This document shows, piece by piece, positions 1-6,977 of a stretch of DNA of 20,562 nt (positions are counted from its first letter, which is position 1; every line of letters starts with the position of its first letter). The stretch spans positions 1-20,562 of the IMG/VR virus record IMGVR_UViG_3300020140_000008; one strand, given 5' to 3'. A program made the position numbers and the translations under genes. This DNA comes from a virus. Under the pieces are notes generated by a model. The model made no database searches, was not told the DNA's origin, and saw only the letters and a program-made list of their open reading frames with translations.

Positions 1-1384
1 CAGACATGTCATTCCCTTGGAGCTGTTCATTCTCTGAGAACCCAAGAATTTCACGTATATCCTGGCAGCCGCGTTGATATTGCTGTAAAAGACTCTGCGA
101 AAGCTCCCAAGGAGGCATTTTAGAGGGCATAGCACCCGACTTTGGATCAGGTTTTGCAATCAATATACCCATTTGTAGCTCAGGATTACGCCACATTTGC
201 TCGTTACCTAAGATGTTATCAGGCGTTCCAATCCATTGCTCACGGCGTCTATTCTTGATTTCTGCGGCCACTTCAGAGCCTACATAGTTCACAAACTTCT
301 GAGCATCTTTGGCGTCATGGATAAATGAACGCGTATATTGTTGGCCGTTGATGAAGTTAGAGTCTCCATCAACAAAGATAAGTGGAAGGTATTTAGATGG
401 CCAGTCTGTGAAACTAATAATCTGATTCTGCGTCATAATGTACTGACGTATCTTGTAATCTTTGCTATTGCGATCGCCTCTAACCGTTGGTATATCACGC
501 ATGATTAAATCACCAACCACATCGGAAGCATCAGCAAGTCTTCGTCGCATCTCTATAGATTGCTGCATTTCTTCCCATTCTGACTCGGTTACAGTCGAGC
601 CATCAGAGAGAAGAAGTATTTTTAATGGATACCATTCTTTTGCAGTATATTTGCAGACCACTATAGTGTCTCTAGTCTCCCACTGAAAGTCTAATAATGA
701 CCTAGGGTCTGCATAAGATACTGGATTCTGCACCCAGGGGTATGTTGCATAGAACTCTTCTTTAGTATAAACAAATTGTCTTGCGCAGAAATTACCATCA
801 CCTTTATGTGGCTTCATAGCACAAGGGTCAAAGGATGTTCGTGTTACATCTGGAATAATATCGTATTTAATAATCTGGTTAAAAGAGCGGGGGTTTTCAT
901 ACTCTAGACATATTTCAAAGGCACCATGCCCCATTAGCATCGACTGTCTAAACGCCGTCTGATATACCAAGTCATTTTGGCTTTGATAGGATATGGTTCG
1001 CACCAAGTCAGCCCGTAAGTCTATTTGCTTTTGTTCGGCTTTGCCAGTTAATGAGCGCACCATTAAATCTGGCTTATTCTGGCGCTGTTCACCTACAATC
1101 TTCTTTACAGCATCATAGGACTTATTAAAAGTCATTGCAGGTTTAAAGGTTCGATTAAACTCTGAACGCTCTACAGCAGACCATTGATCGCGTAAAACAA
1201 AGTTCATATCATCTTTGCCTCTGACAACGTTCTCGCCGAAGTAGCCATCCCATATCACCAAGTCTTCGCGGGCTTTTATGAGCACATCTGCTTCATCAAT
1301 ACCAGCTTCCCGGAGTTTGTTTTGAAGCTCTTCATTGATACTATCGATGTCATCAACTGACATTTGCTCTGCAATGATTTCCAT
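1..1384 (-). CDS. P22-like portal protein (C-terminus beyond window)
   Basis: This forms the dodecameric ring at the capsid vertex through which DNA is packaged and ejected. I translated it by hand; about 461 residues are present and the frame is still open at base 1, so the C-terminus lies outside. P22-family portals are about 700 residues, so roughly a third is missing. Typical features are the N-terminal segment with FNRTFKPAMTFNKSYDAVKK, a conserved VGEQRQNKPD stretch, and the later KYLPLIFVDGD and IGTPDNILG segments. The start is ATG at 1384 with AGGA about 9 bases upstream; ATG at 1360 (MSVDD) is an alternative. It follows the Tad2-like gene, separated by a strong inverted repeat. Family assignment is by recognised sequence pattern, not by a search. 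Confidence 0.88.
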   Translation of the reverse strand, partial: MEIIAEQMSVDDIDSINEELQNKLREAGIDEADVLIKAREDLVIWDGYFGENVVRGKDDMNFVLRDQWSAVERSEFNRTFKPAMTFNKSYDAVKKIVGEQRQNKPDLMVRSLTGKAEQKQIDLRADLVRTISYQSQNDLVYQTAFRQSMLMGHGAFEICLEYENPRSFNQIIKYDIIPDVTRTSFDPCAMKPHKGDGNFCARQFVYTKEEFYATYPWVQNPVSYADPRSLLDFQWETRDTIVVCKYTAKEWYPLKILLLSDGSTVTESEWEEMQQSIEMRRRLADASDVVGDLIMRDIPTVRGDRNSKDYKIRQYIMTQNQIISFTDWPSKYLPLIFVDGDSNFINGQQYTRSFIHDAKDAQKFVNYVGSEVAAEIKNRRREQWIGTPDNILGNEQMWRNPELQMGILIAKPDPKSGAMPSKMPPWELSQSLLQQYQRGCQDIREILGFSENEQLQGNDMS

Positions 1385-1414
1385 GTAGATTCCATCCTGG
1401 GTTAAATTCCATGC

Positions 1415-1454
1415 AAAATGCGACTTTAACTAAACCAGGCCAAAGTCGCATTTT
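1415..1454. terminator. 13-bp perfect inverted repeat upstream of portal
   Basis: The arms AAAATGCGACTTT (1415-1427) and AAAGTCGCATTTT (1442-1454) are perfectly complementary around a 14-base loop. Because one arm begins with A4 and the other ends with T4, the hairpin resembles a bidirectional intrinsic terminator with a short U-tract. It lies in the only sizeable gap (84 bp) near the portal end of the late operon, so it could attenuate portal transcription, mark a processing site, or serve as an operator. A second small dyad, CCCTA/TAGGG at 1459-1473, overlaps the stop codon of the upstream gene. Confidence 0.6.
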
Positions 1455-1467
1455 AATGCCCTAGTCA

Positions 1468-1737
1468 TTAGGGTTTTATTTCAAGCTCAGCTCCTGCTAC
1501 AGCTTCAACGAATACAGGTTCACATGCGCTTTCTAGTCTAAACGGTTGCCAGTCATCGCTCGATAAATCCTCAACAGAGAAAATATAGTTACCAGCATTG
1601 GGATTTGGATGTAATTGTATCTTCCAAATGTGGGTCATCCCGCACATCAGGGTAAGATATCCTTCTTCTATAGCCCATCCCCTACGATGCATAATTTCAC
1701 CGGACTTCAATAAATCTAAAGCTTCTGCAAACAACAT
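1468..1737 (-). CDS. Tad2/DUF2829-like protein (putative Thoeris anti-defence)
   Basis: An 89-residue protein with the DUF2829 layout: an N-terminal F-x-x-AL-x-x-LK-x-G helix (residues 2-12), a basic R-x-GW motif (MHRRGW), a central strand YLTLMCG, and a C-terminal EDLSSDDW motif. Characterised members of this family (Tad2) bind and sequester the glycocyclic ADP-ribose signal made by Thoeris TIR proteins. I recognise the family by pattern; the activity is inferred. I prefer ATG at 1737 over GTG at 1743, because AAGGAG lies 8 bases from the ATG but only 2 from the GTG. It sits in the late operon just before portal. A tandem two-domain relative is encoded at 15414-15791 on the other strand. Confidence 0.7.
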   Translation of the reverse strand: MLFAEALDLLKSGEIMHRRGWAIEEGYLTLMCGMTHIWKIQLHPNPNAGNYIFSVEDLSSDDWQPFRLESACEPVFVEAVAGAELEIKP

Positions 1738-1777
1738 TTTCACTACTCCTTGTGGTTATTATGGTAAAACTTATTTT

Positions 1778-2005
1778 TCATCCATGAGCTTTTTCTATAT
1801 CTTCGTAAAGAACCTGCTCTCTTGTAATTTGATGTTCTGTTAATAATTTAAATGCAGAGTCACAATAGTCATCATTGTCATGAAAATGCAAATACAAGAA
1901 AGATCCAATATTTTCATTATTAAATCTCTCTTTCAGAATTACAGTTTTGCACACAAAAGCAATTTTTTTACATTTATCACAAACAAGATAAACAGGATTC
2001 CCCAT
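1778..2005 (-). CDS. Hypothetical protein with CxxC motif
   Basis: A 75-residue soluble protein of unknown function. A CDKC pair near the N-terminus (residues 9-12), followed by H-F-H and a later C, could bind one zinc ion; this is inference. The C-terminal half is rich in acidic and helical residues. The start at 2005 has AAGGA 8 bases upstream. It lies in the late operon between the Tad2-like gene and another short Cys-containing gene. Confidence 0.65.
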   Translation of the reverse strand: MGNPVYLVCDKCKKIAFVCKTVILKERFNNENIGSFLYLHFHDNDDYCDSAFKLLTEHQITREQVLYEDIEKAHG

Positions 2006-2022
2006 TGCACATATCCTTGTGA

Positions 2023-2307
2023 TTAATAATCTTCGTTATGAATACTTCTCGCAATTGTGATCCCTTCTTTCAGCCCATCTAAGTAAGCCTTCTTGTAGAG
2101 ATCCCACTGCTCTTGTTGGAATTTGACCTGTAAAGTTGTCATCCTGTTTTGTATTCTTTGTTCCACTTGAGATAAAATAAGCTCTGCAAATCCATTCATT
2201 GGATCGCGTCTAGAATCTTCCACTTGCTTAGCAATCGAATCTTTTAAACAGTCACCAAAACATTTATCGCTTAAAGTACCATCTTGGTTTTTACATTTAC
2301 AGGCCAT
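2023..2307 (-). CDS. Hypothetical protein, Cys-rich N-terminus, helical C-terminus
   Basis: About 94 residues. The N-terminus contains C-K-C-K-N followed by CFGDC, a possible metal site. The remainder is predominantly helical, with a Q/E-rich segment (residues 45-75) that could form a short coiled coil. Two ATG codons are adjacent; the second, at 2307, lies 6 bases from AAGGA and is preferred over 2310. I do not recognise the family. It is part of the minus-strand late operon. Confidence 0.62.
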   Translation of the reverse strand: MACKCKNQDGTLSDKCFGDCLKDSIAKQVEDSRRDPMNGFAELILSQVEQRIQNRMTTLQVKFQQEQWDLYKKAYLDGLKEGITIARSIHNEDY

Positions 2308-2316
2308 CATTTATCC

Positions 2317-2577
2317 TTACGGCAACACGGTCAACTGGCATGAGCCATTCGTAAACACAGGTTTGTACCACTGATGTCCATTTGATGCCACGGCAGCGAC
2401 AAAATCAGTTGATAAAAGGCTAATGCTTTGGGTTGATAGATAGTTATCGAGAAATCCTGCGGCAGCTATTTCCGATAAAGTATTGGATGGGCAATATAGA
2501 CGACCCATGCGAGGTATTACGTTGTTTGCTTCACCTGCAAAATTCAAAATCAAGGTGATTTGTGATTGTGCTGACAT
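2317..2577 (-). CDS. Hypothetical phage protein, possibly structural
   Basis: An 86-residue protein beginning MSAQSQITLILNF. An upstream in-frame start would extend it to 2664, but ATG 2577 has GGAG 7 bases upstream, and the extension would overlap the preceding gene by 56 bases, so the short form is chosen. Composition is neutral with few charges and many A, S, T and N residues. Together with its position next to head genes, this is compatible with a small structural or decoration protein. That role is only a guess. Confidence 0.62.
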   Translation of the reverse strand: MSAQSQITLILNFAGEANNVIPRMGRLYCPSNTLSEIAAAGFLDNYLSTQSISLLSTDFVAAVASNGHQWYKPVFTNGSCQLTVLP

Positions 2578-2608
2578 GTCTAATCTCCATTTAGTGATAC
2601 TTCCTTTT

Positions 2609-2929
2609 TTAACCCCATACAAGCCCGGTGCCATCGCAAGATATACACATTTCCTCTTTGTCATCCATCATAAGTCCATGGCATATAGGGCAGCGATGCG
2701 GTACTTTAATTCGGTTTTGATGGAAGTCATACAAGTCATCCATCATCTCGGTTATTCTTTGATTCTCCATATTTAAAACAACTATGTGCTCTTGTAGTTT
2801 GACCAGTTCTGCACGGAACTCTTCTATATCAAGCGCAATATATTTAAGGTCATGCAGTAAACTATTGTTTATCTCTTTAATACTAATATCTCTATAATCT
2901 TCGCTTGAAACTTTGATATTCTTTTTCAT
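2609..2929 (-). CDS. Coiled-coil protein with C-terminal zinc ribbon
   Basis: About 106 residues. The first 75 are strongly helical with heptad-like leucines and isoleucines (LHDLKYIALDIEEFRAEL), suggesting a coiled coil. The C-terminus carries CPICHG and CISCDGTG, a two-CxxC treble-clef-like zinc site that recurs in short phage proteins. ATG at 2929 follows directly on a GTG at 2932, and the ribosome binding site is weak. Function unknown; zinc binding is inferred from the cysteine spacing. Confidence 0.68.
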   Translation of the reverse strand: MKKNIKVSSEDYRDISIKEINNSLLHDLKYIALDIEEFRAELVKLQEHIVVLNMENQRITEMMDDLYDFHQNRIKVPHRCPICHGLMMDDKEEMCISCDGTGLVWG

Positions 2930-2952
2930 CACTTTATCTCATCTTTGTGTAT

Positions 2953-3102
2953 TTATCTATTCTCTATGAGTTTAAAAGCATTTTCATATTTTTTCTTTAT
3001 CTTTGATACTATCGCTCTAAGTTGCATAGTGCATGATTCGCATTCTCTGCCTGCAATACCTCTGAATGTTTTCTTGCAATATATGCATCGACTCTCAGTC
3101 AT
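2953..3102 (-). CDS. 49-residue CxxC...CxxC zinc-finger mini-protein
   Basis: Hand translation gives MTESRCIYCKKTFRG followed by CESC and a Lys-rich helical tail. The C6/C9 and C21/C24 pairs fit a single four-cysteine zinc site. Its ATG overlaps the TAA stop of the upstream gene (TAATG at 3100-3104), which implies translational coupling and supports its reality despite the small size. The basic tail (KIKKK) could contact nucleic acid. It resembles the zinc tail of the gene at 2609-2929, so the two may be related. Function unknown. Confidence 0.65.
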   Translation of the reverse strand: MTESRCIYCKKTFRGIAGRECESCTMQLRAIVSKIKKKYENAFKLIENR

Positions 3103-3422
3103 TAATATTTTCCAGCCATCTCATATTCCACACCGTAATACTCTTTATATTTATCCTTTAGGCCATTAAGCATGGATATCATTTTGTCTATATCGCAAAT
3201 CATCAAGTAATCAATATCATCTTGAAAAGGAGCGGGCAGCTCTTCCTCATCATTAATAGTTTGAAATCCGTCATAAAGATGCACGACGCCATCTTTACGT
3301 AAGCTTGCAGATGTTCCACATGTTCCATCTTCTAGGATATATTCGTACACAAATCTTGCAGAAGATCCCCCTTCATCTTTTACATGTTTCCATTCAAAGA
3401 TTATTTTATTTTCTTCTGTCAT
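3102..3422 (-). CDS. Hypothetical acidic protein
   Basis: A 106-residue, strongly acidic protein (for example NDEEELPAPFQDDIDYL) with a mixed alpha/beta appearance and no motif I recognise. Its start overlaps the stop of the upstream DnaB-N-like gene by four bases (ATGA), and its stop overlaps the start of the zinc-finger mini-protein (TAATG), so the three are probably co-translated. Small acidic phage proteins sometimes act as nucleic-acid mimics or inhibitors, but nothing here demonstrates that. Confidence 0.7.
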   Translation of the reverse strand: MTEENKIIFEWKHVKDEGGSSARFVYEYILEDGTCGTSASLRKDGVVHLYDGFQTINDEEELPAPFQDDIDYLMICDIDKMISMLNGLKDKYKEYYGVEYEMAGKY

Positions 3423-3787
3423 TCTTTGATTCCAGGATTCGCTCTTTCGAAATCTAGTCCTCTAGTTGCAATAAGTTCTTGAACATATTCTTCAAAATTA
3501 TCCTCTCCAGGAGATTGATTGGCTAAATTATAAATATCTTTGTCTTCAATGTAGCGCCCCGCTTCTTTTGATTTGTCATCAACCTGAGATCGCAGTTGAT
3601 TGATAACTGTTATAGGATCGATTGTTACACCTCTCCATTCGAGAATGGTCATTGCAGCATAAACCTCTGAACACAAGTAATCGCTGAAGTCTTTGACGAC
3701 CAAATCTGCTTTTAAAGGGGTGAACAACTCTCCATTCATCAAAATACAGCCAATTATTGCTCTTTCTAAATTCTTTGAATCTATCAT
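3419..3787 (-). CDS. Stand-alone DnaB helicase N-terminal-like domain
   Basis: A 122-residue protein matching only the N-terminal helical domain of replicative DnaB helicases. Residues 8-16 (ERAIIGCIL) correspond to the DnaB EAEQAVLG-type helix, followed by VKDFSD, an EVYAAMTIL helix, GVTIDPITVINQL and a terminal NFEEYVQEL. There is no Walker A or RecA-like motor domain, so this is not a helicase. The domain normally mediates DnaB ring contacts and primase interaction; a free copy could bind host DnaB or DnaG. It overlaps the large terminase stop (TAATG) with GAGGA upstream. Assignment is by pattern, role by inference. Confidence 0.7.
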   Translation of the reverse strand: MIDSKNLERAIIGCILMNGELFTPLKADLVVKDFSDYLCSEVYAAMTILEWRGVTIDPITVINQLRSQVDDKSKEAGRYIEDKDIYNLANQSPGEDNFEEYVQELIATRGLDFERANPGIKE

Positions 3788-5343
3788 TAAAATATCCTCA
3801 TTACTGGGTTATACATATCAACTCTAGCCTGCCCCGCCATCTTATCAAGCGTAATCCTGTCCGATGCAAGCTCAAGACAGCCATATCCAAGCGCATCCAT
3901 TGGGTGCGATGCCATATTCTTGTTGGGCTTATCCTTGTAACGCTCCTCGCCTGACACCGCAACCCTTGCATACACATAGTCCTTAACAAACCCCTTAAAG
4001 AGTGTAGGACAACTTCTGCGGCTTAATATCAACCCTGGCTTGCCATCTATCATCTTATTTAGAAAGTATCGCACAGAGCCTAATCTGGGTTCAATATCAT
4101 TGGTTCTTGCAGCGATTGTTGGAATGTTTAGCGATGATAGTTCGCCAATGCATGACATTTCTTCTATAATTTCTGAACGATTGTTCCCGGCAGGATCTGC
4201 TATAGATTGACCAACTTTGCAATAGGGAAAATCTTTAGCAAGGAATGGAATAACAATGGAATCCGCAAAGCTTCTGATACCCATGCCATCAGCCACGTAT
4301 TCTTTGAGTATCAGAAGCTGTCCTCGTGCGGATAACTGCATTACAACACATGCGGGCGTTAAACCAAAGTCCCAGCCTAATAATAGAGGCTCGCCTTGAA
4401 TAGCCTCAACAAAGTCTACCGCATGAAAATCAGGGTTAAACTCAGGATACACGCGCTTACCAAAGCCCACCGATCCATACTCGCCCAAGCAGAATACTTT
4501 GACAAACTCTTGCGATTGACCCTCCGCAAGCATCTCGTAATAGTTATCGGGCAGATGGCTTGCATTATCAGCATTTGGATTTCTAACCCACTTGTTATCA
4601 TCATCTTTGATTAATCCCGGTGGCTGCTTGAATAGCTTGTGATGTTCAAAGCTTGCTTCCTCGAAGTCTTTGTATATCCAATGGTCATCTTCTGGTGGGT
4701 TAGTATCTGCAATAATACCTGACCAATAGGGCTCATGGCAGAAGGCTTTAGAAGGGTAGCGATTAACACGACCTTTCATATGCGCCAGAGCTGCTTTAGG
4801 TACTTCTGATAGCTCGTTGATGTAGCATCCCGTCAACTCTAGGGATTTAATCTTACGAACGTCCTCAGGCCTGTCCAGTGCTATAAAGAGCAGTTCCAAC
4901 TCAACTAGACCTTTACCGTCATTAAAGACATGTTCATACGTCATGATTGGTTTCTGGCGTTTGCGTATATCACCTAGTTCGCCGAACCACGCAAGCCAAG
5001 TTGCTAATGTTGTTGACTGTAGCTCGCCGGAGGTATTTCTAACGATACCCCATCGGCTTCTTCGTCGTCCAGAATGCCACACGGGACTAGCGCAGGCTCG
5101 TCTAACGATCTCAGTAATTGCCCATGTGCTTTTACCGCTACCGTAAGGGCCCATAATGACGCGCACAAAGCTATCGTCGCTGTGAGCAAGGTTGCCAGTA
5201 TGAGTGGGGATGTAGAGTTTGTCTTGTTCTTTTTCATGTATAGTCATCTCCATGTCATTTATGGTTATCTGGCATTGCGTGCCTTTACGTGTTGCATCTT
5301 CAATCGCTGCTATTCGTCTGGCTATTGCCGAAGCACTCATCAT
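3787..5343 (-). CDS. Terminase large subunit
   Basis: ATPase and nuclease that cuts concatemeric DNA and pumps it through the portal. In the 518 residues, Walker A GPYGSGKS is at 65-72, a Walker B-type strand ending GCYINE is at 172-177 (Asn replaces the usual Asp before the catalytic Glu, as in several phage terminases), and the RNase H-like nuclease carboxylates are at WDFG (D325), ADPAGN (D383) and HPMDA (D483). Length is normal for the family and the gene looks intact. ATG 5343 overlaps the stop of the DUF551-like gene (ATGA) and has GGAG 8 bases upstream. Confidence 0.95.
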   Translation of the reverse strand: MMSASAIARRIAAIEDATRKGTQCQITINDMEMTIHEKEQDKLYIPTHTGNLAHSDDSFVRVIMGPYGSGKSTWAITEIVRRACASPVWHSGRRRSRWGIVRNTSGELQSTTLATWLAWFGELGDIRKRQKPIMTYEHVFNDGKGLVELELLFIALDRPEDVRKIKSLELTGCYINELSEVPKAALAHMKGRVNRYPSKAFCHEPYWSGIIADTNPPEDDHWIYKDFEEASFEHHKLFKQPPGLIKDDDNKWVRNPNADNASHLPDNYYEMLAEGQSQEFVKVFCLGEYGSVGFGKRVYPEFNPDFHAVDFVEAIQGEPLLLGWDFGLTPACVVMQLSARGQLLILKEYVADGMGIRSFADSIVIPFLAKDFPYCKVGQSIADPAGNNRSEIIEEMSCIGELSSLNIPTIAARTNDIEPRLGSVRYFLNKMIDGKPGLILSRRSCPTLFKGFVKDYVYARVAVSGEERYKDKPNKNMASHPMDALGYGCLELASDRITLDKMAGQARVDMYNPVMRIF

Positions 5344-5603
5344 TCTGGAAGCTCCGGCAACAACATCCAGTGAGTTACCTCTATTTGGCAGTGATGTTTC
5401 TTATCAAATATATCATCGTTCAAAGGCTCTGCAAGAAGCCAATCACCATAAATGTAATACCCCACATAAATATGGGTACCAACTGCATTTGCGCAACAAG
5501 GGCAAACCCTTTTGTAGGCTATCAAAACATCTTCAATGCCCTCTAGTAAACTGTCGCACCCTCCTTCTGGTAGCCTATCGTCTACACTAATCCATTTACT
5601 CAT
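5340..5603 (-). CDS. DUF551-like protein
   Basis: An 87-residue protein with the DUF551 pattern: N-terminal KWISVDDRLPE, a central VLIAY strand, a GYYIYGDWL strand, and a C-terminal VTHWMLLPELPE motif. CPCC in the middle could bind metal. DUF551 proteins are common in phages and prophages and have no established function. It is coupled by ATGA overlaps to the zinc-ribbon gene upstream and the large terminase downstream, which supports expression with packaging genes. Confidence 0.75.
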   Translation of the reverse strand: MSKWISVDDRLPEGGCDSLLEGIEDVLIAYKRVCPCCANAVGTHIYVGYYIYGDWLLAEPLNDDIFDKKHHCQIEVTHWMLLPELPE

Positions 5604-5794
5604 TTTTCAAGCACCGATTTCGGAGGCACAGTTTTATATGGTCGATTCTTGTAGTTCTCGCGAAAGTGTTCTTGAGTAGTATATCGCCCACCACACTTGA
5701 TACATTCACGCCTTCGATATACCTGGTTTGTCTTCTCATCACGCCTGGTTTCGACAATACGTGAATCCATGTAGCCACATGATTTGCAGTGCAT
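5600..5794 (-). CDS. NrdR-type zinc ribbon without ATP-cone
   Basis: 64 residues beginning MHCKSCG, then a basic RRRECIKCG segment and RYTTQEHF. This matches the N-terminal zinc ribbon of NrdR, the repressor of ribonucleotide reductase genes (C-x2-C, RRRREC-x2-CG, R-[FY]-TT). The ATP-cone that follows in NrdR is absent, so nucleotide sensing is lost. It could bind DNA as a phage regulator or interfere with host NrdR; both are inference. Late-gene activators of the Ogr/Delta type are also small zinc proteins, but their cysteine spacing differs. Its stop overlaps the DUF551-like start. Confidence 0.72.
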   Translation of the reverse strand: MHCKSCGYMDSRIVETRRDEKTNQVYRRRECIKCGGRYTTQEHFRENYKNRPYKTVPPKSVLEK

Positions 5795-5979
5795 TACTTC
5801 CTAACTCCTCTCAGAGTTCGTGAGTATGCGGCACGAGCTGCTGCCGTATGCCTTGTAGCCAAAGGCTTGTTGTTGACGACAGCGAGTGTATCGAAGTCAT
5901 CTGATTCGTAAGCTGCGGCAGTTTCTTGCACACGTTTCTTTTTTGCTTTCTCAATCCATTTGTTCATAATCACAGCCAT
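5794..5979 (-). CDS. Small basic hypothetical protein
   Basis: 61 residues, beginning MAVIMNKW, basic at both ends (KAKKKR and RTLRGVRK) with an acidic centre. The start has AAGGA 5 bases upstream, and the stop overlaps the next ATG (TAATG). I do not recognise a family. Size and charge are similar to neighbouring small proteins of the same operon, and it may be a nucleic-acid or capsid-associated peptide. Confidence 0.55.
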   Translation of the reverse strand: MAVIMNKWIEKAKKKRVQETAAAYESDDFDTLAVVNNKPLATRHTAAARAAYSRTLRGVRK

Positions 5980-5987
5980 GATAATCC

Positions 5988-6194
5988 TTACTTGGCTTTG
6001 TGCAATATCCTATTTGCTTTTGCGTCAATCTTTGACTTAGATGATGTCGAAAGCTTTCCCTTTGCTACCATCTGGGCAGCCCTAGCTTTGGCATTTGTAG
6101 CATGAGATTTATCAAAAACTGGATAGCTTCTATCCGCTCCAGCAAAATCAGATTTCGGAAGTTTATTTCTTTTCTTTGTCGTTAATTTTGCCAC
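5988..6194 (-). CDS. DUF6582-like small basic protein, GTG start
   Basis: About 68 residues starting (M)AKLTTKKRNKLPKSDFAG, with a conserved-looking HATNAKARAAQMV segment and KSKIDAKANRIL. This pattern recurs in phage head-region proteins and fused domains (DUF6582). I place the start at GTG 6194: GGAGG lies 6 bases upstream of it, whereas the in-frame ATG at 6200 abuts GGAGG with no spacing. It overlaps the end of the endonuclease VII gene by about 30 bases. A structural or DNA-associated role is possible but not shown. Confidence 0.7.
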   Translation of the reverse strand: MAKLTTKKRNKLPKSDFAGADRSYPVFDKSHATNAKARAAQMVAKGKLSTSSKSKIDAKANRILHKAK

Positions 6195-6636
6195 GGTCAT
6201 CCTCCAGATATTTAATCATTGCTTTAAGCAATTCAGTGTCATCCTTAACACATCCCAAAACTCTATTGCATCTATCACAAATCCATCCGCGAAAGTGACC
6301 CTCGTTATGGCAGTGGTCAAATACGGTAATTCCTGACTCAAGGCATAACTCACATCGCTGTGCTCTTGGTCTTCCTGCTATATCCCAGAGTTCCGCTTCC
6401 TTCTTATTTCGCCATCTCTCATATCGAACTCTTTGCCCTTCTGGATCTTCTTTTCTTCTTTTGCTTTGATATTCTTTTTCTCGCAACCTACATTCATCTA
6501 AATTAGCGCTTCTATACTTCTCTTTTGCCTTTTTACCAGTTTCAGGATGCTTTTTTCTATATCTTCGAGCCTGTTCCAATACTTTATCAGGATTGTTACG
6601 GCGCCATTCCTTCACCTTTTCATAATTTGAAAGCAC
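6163..6636 (-). CDS. Recombination endonuclease VII-like nuclease
   Basis: Resolves branched DNA such as Holliday junctions before packaging. About 157 residues: a long, highly basic helical N-terminus (residues 5-85), then the endonuclease VII treble-clef with C95 and C98, catalytic-type DHCH (107-110), GHFRGWICDRCN (C120, C123, N124) and a final helical YLEDD segment. The DHCH...RG-x-[IL]C-x2-CN pattern is diagnostic of the family. GTG at 6636, 7 bases after GAGTGG, is preferred; TTG at 6651 would add five residues. A promoter-like site with direct repeats lies immediately upstream. Confidence 0.88.
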   Translation of the reverse strand: MLSNYEKVKEWRRNNPDKVLEQARRYRKKHPETGKKAKEKYRSANLDECRLREKEYQSKRRKEDPEGQRVRYERWRNKKEAELWDIAGRPRAQRCELCLESGITVFDHCHNEGHFRGWICDRCNRVLGCVKDDTELLKAMIKYLEDDRGKINDKEKK

Positions 6637-6659
6637 ATTAACACCACTCAAAATATGGT

Positions 6660-6693
6660 ATTATATCCTATACAAGATACAAATATCCAATAC
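6660..6693 (-). promoter_or_regulatory. Candidate promoter with direct repeats before endonuclease VII
   Basis: Reading the minus strand, a perfect TATAAT (6660-6665) has TTGGAT (6685-6690) upstream with a 19-bp spacer, slightly long. Overlapping it are two copies of ATATCC(T/A)ATAC at 6663-6673 and 6683-6693, spaced 20 bp start to start, close to two helical turns. The arrangement suggests an internal regulated promoter, or an operator, within the late operon. Confidence 0.4.
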
Positions 6694-6703
6694 TAATGAC
6701 TTT

Positions 6704-6826
6704 CTACGCTTTGTTGTTAATGTTGCCATCATGGCTTCCTATAATCCCGTTATTCTTACGTTTAAACTTCGCCAATATATTCTTGATGCAATCTTTAAGC
6801 TTTTTGATAAATATTGCTAGCGACAT
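6704..6826 (-). CDS. Candidate 40-residue basic amphipathic peptide
   Basis: Hand translation gives MSLAIFIKKLKDCIKNIL then AKFKRKNNG and a polar tail. The first 25 residues form an amphipathic helix with hydrophobic and Lys faces. The ATG is one base beyond the TAG stop of the upstream gene and has GGAA 5 bases upstream, which supports translation. Coding status is uncertain because of the size. It could be a membrane-active or nucleic-acid-binding peptide. Confidence 0.4.
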   Translation of the reverse strand: MSLAIFIKKLKDCIKNILAKFKRKNNGIIGSHDGNINNKA

Positions 6827-6827
6827 G

Positions 6828-6968
6828 CTATTTCCTCTTGGGCTTCTTGGCCACGTTATATGCAATAGCCACGGCCTGCTTGGGCTTCTTTCCGCCTATC
6901 TTAATCTCTGTCTCAACGTTCTGCTTGAACCCTGGGCTGCCTGGTTTAGCATTCTTGATTAGTGGCAT
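6828..6968 (-). CDS. Conserved small phage protein (MPLIKNAKPGSPGF type)
   Basis: 46 residues by hand translation, beginning MPLIKNAKPGSPGFKQNVE and ending with a Lys-rich tail after KQAVAIAYNVAKK. I recognise this as a recurrent tiny phage/prophage protein type found near terminase genes; no function is established that I know of. ATG 6968 has AGGA 7 bases upstream. It is too short for most gene-calling cut-offs and would easily be missed. Confidence 0.65.
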   Translation of the reverse strand: MPLIKNAKPGSPGFKQNVETEIKIGGKKPKQAVAIAYNVAKKPKRK

Positions 6969-6977
6969 GATATATTC

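Noticed and set aside
462-686. Plus-strand open frame
   Set aside because: Antisense to the portal gene, no ribosome binding site.
5219-5590. 123-residue plus-strand open frame
   Set aside because: Antisense to the large terminase start and the DUF551-like gene, both well supported.
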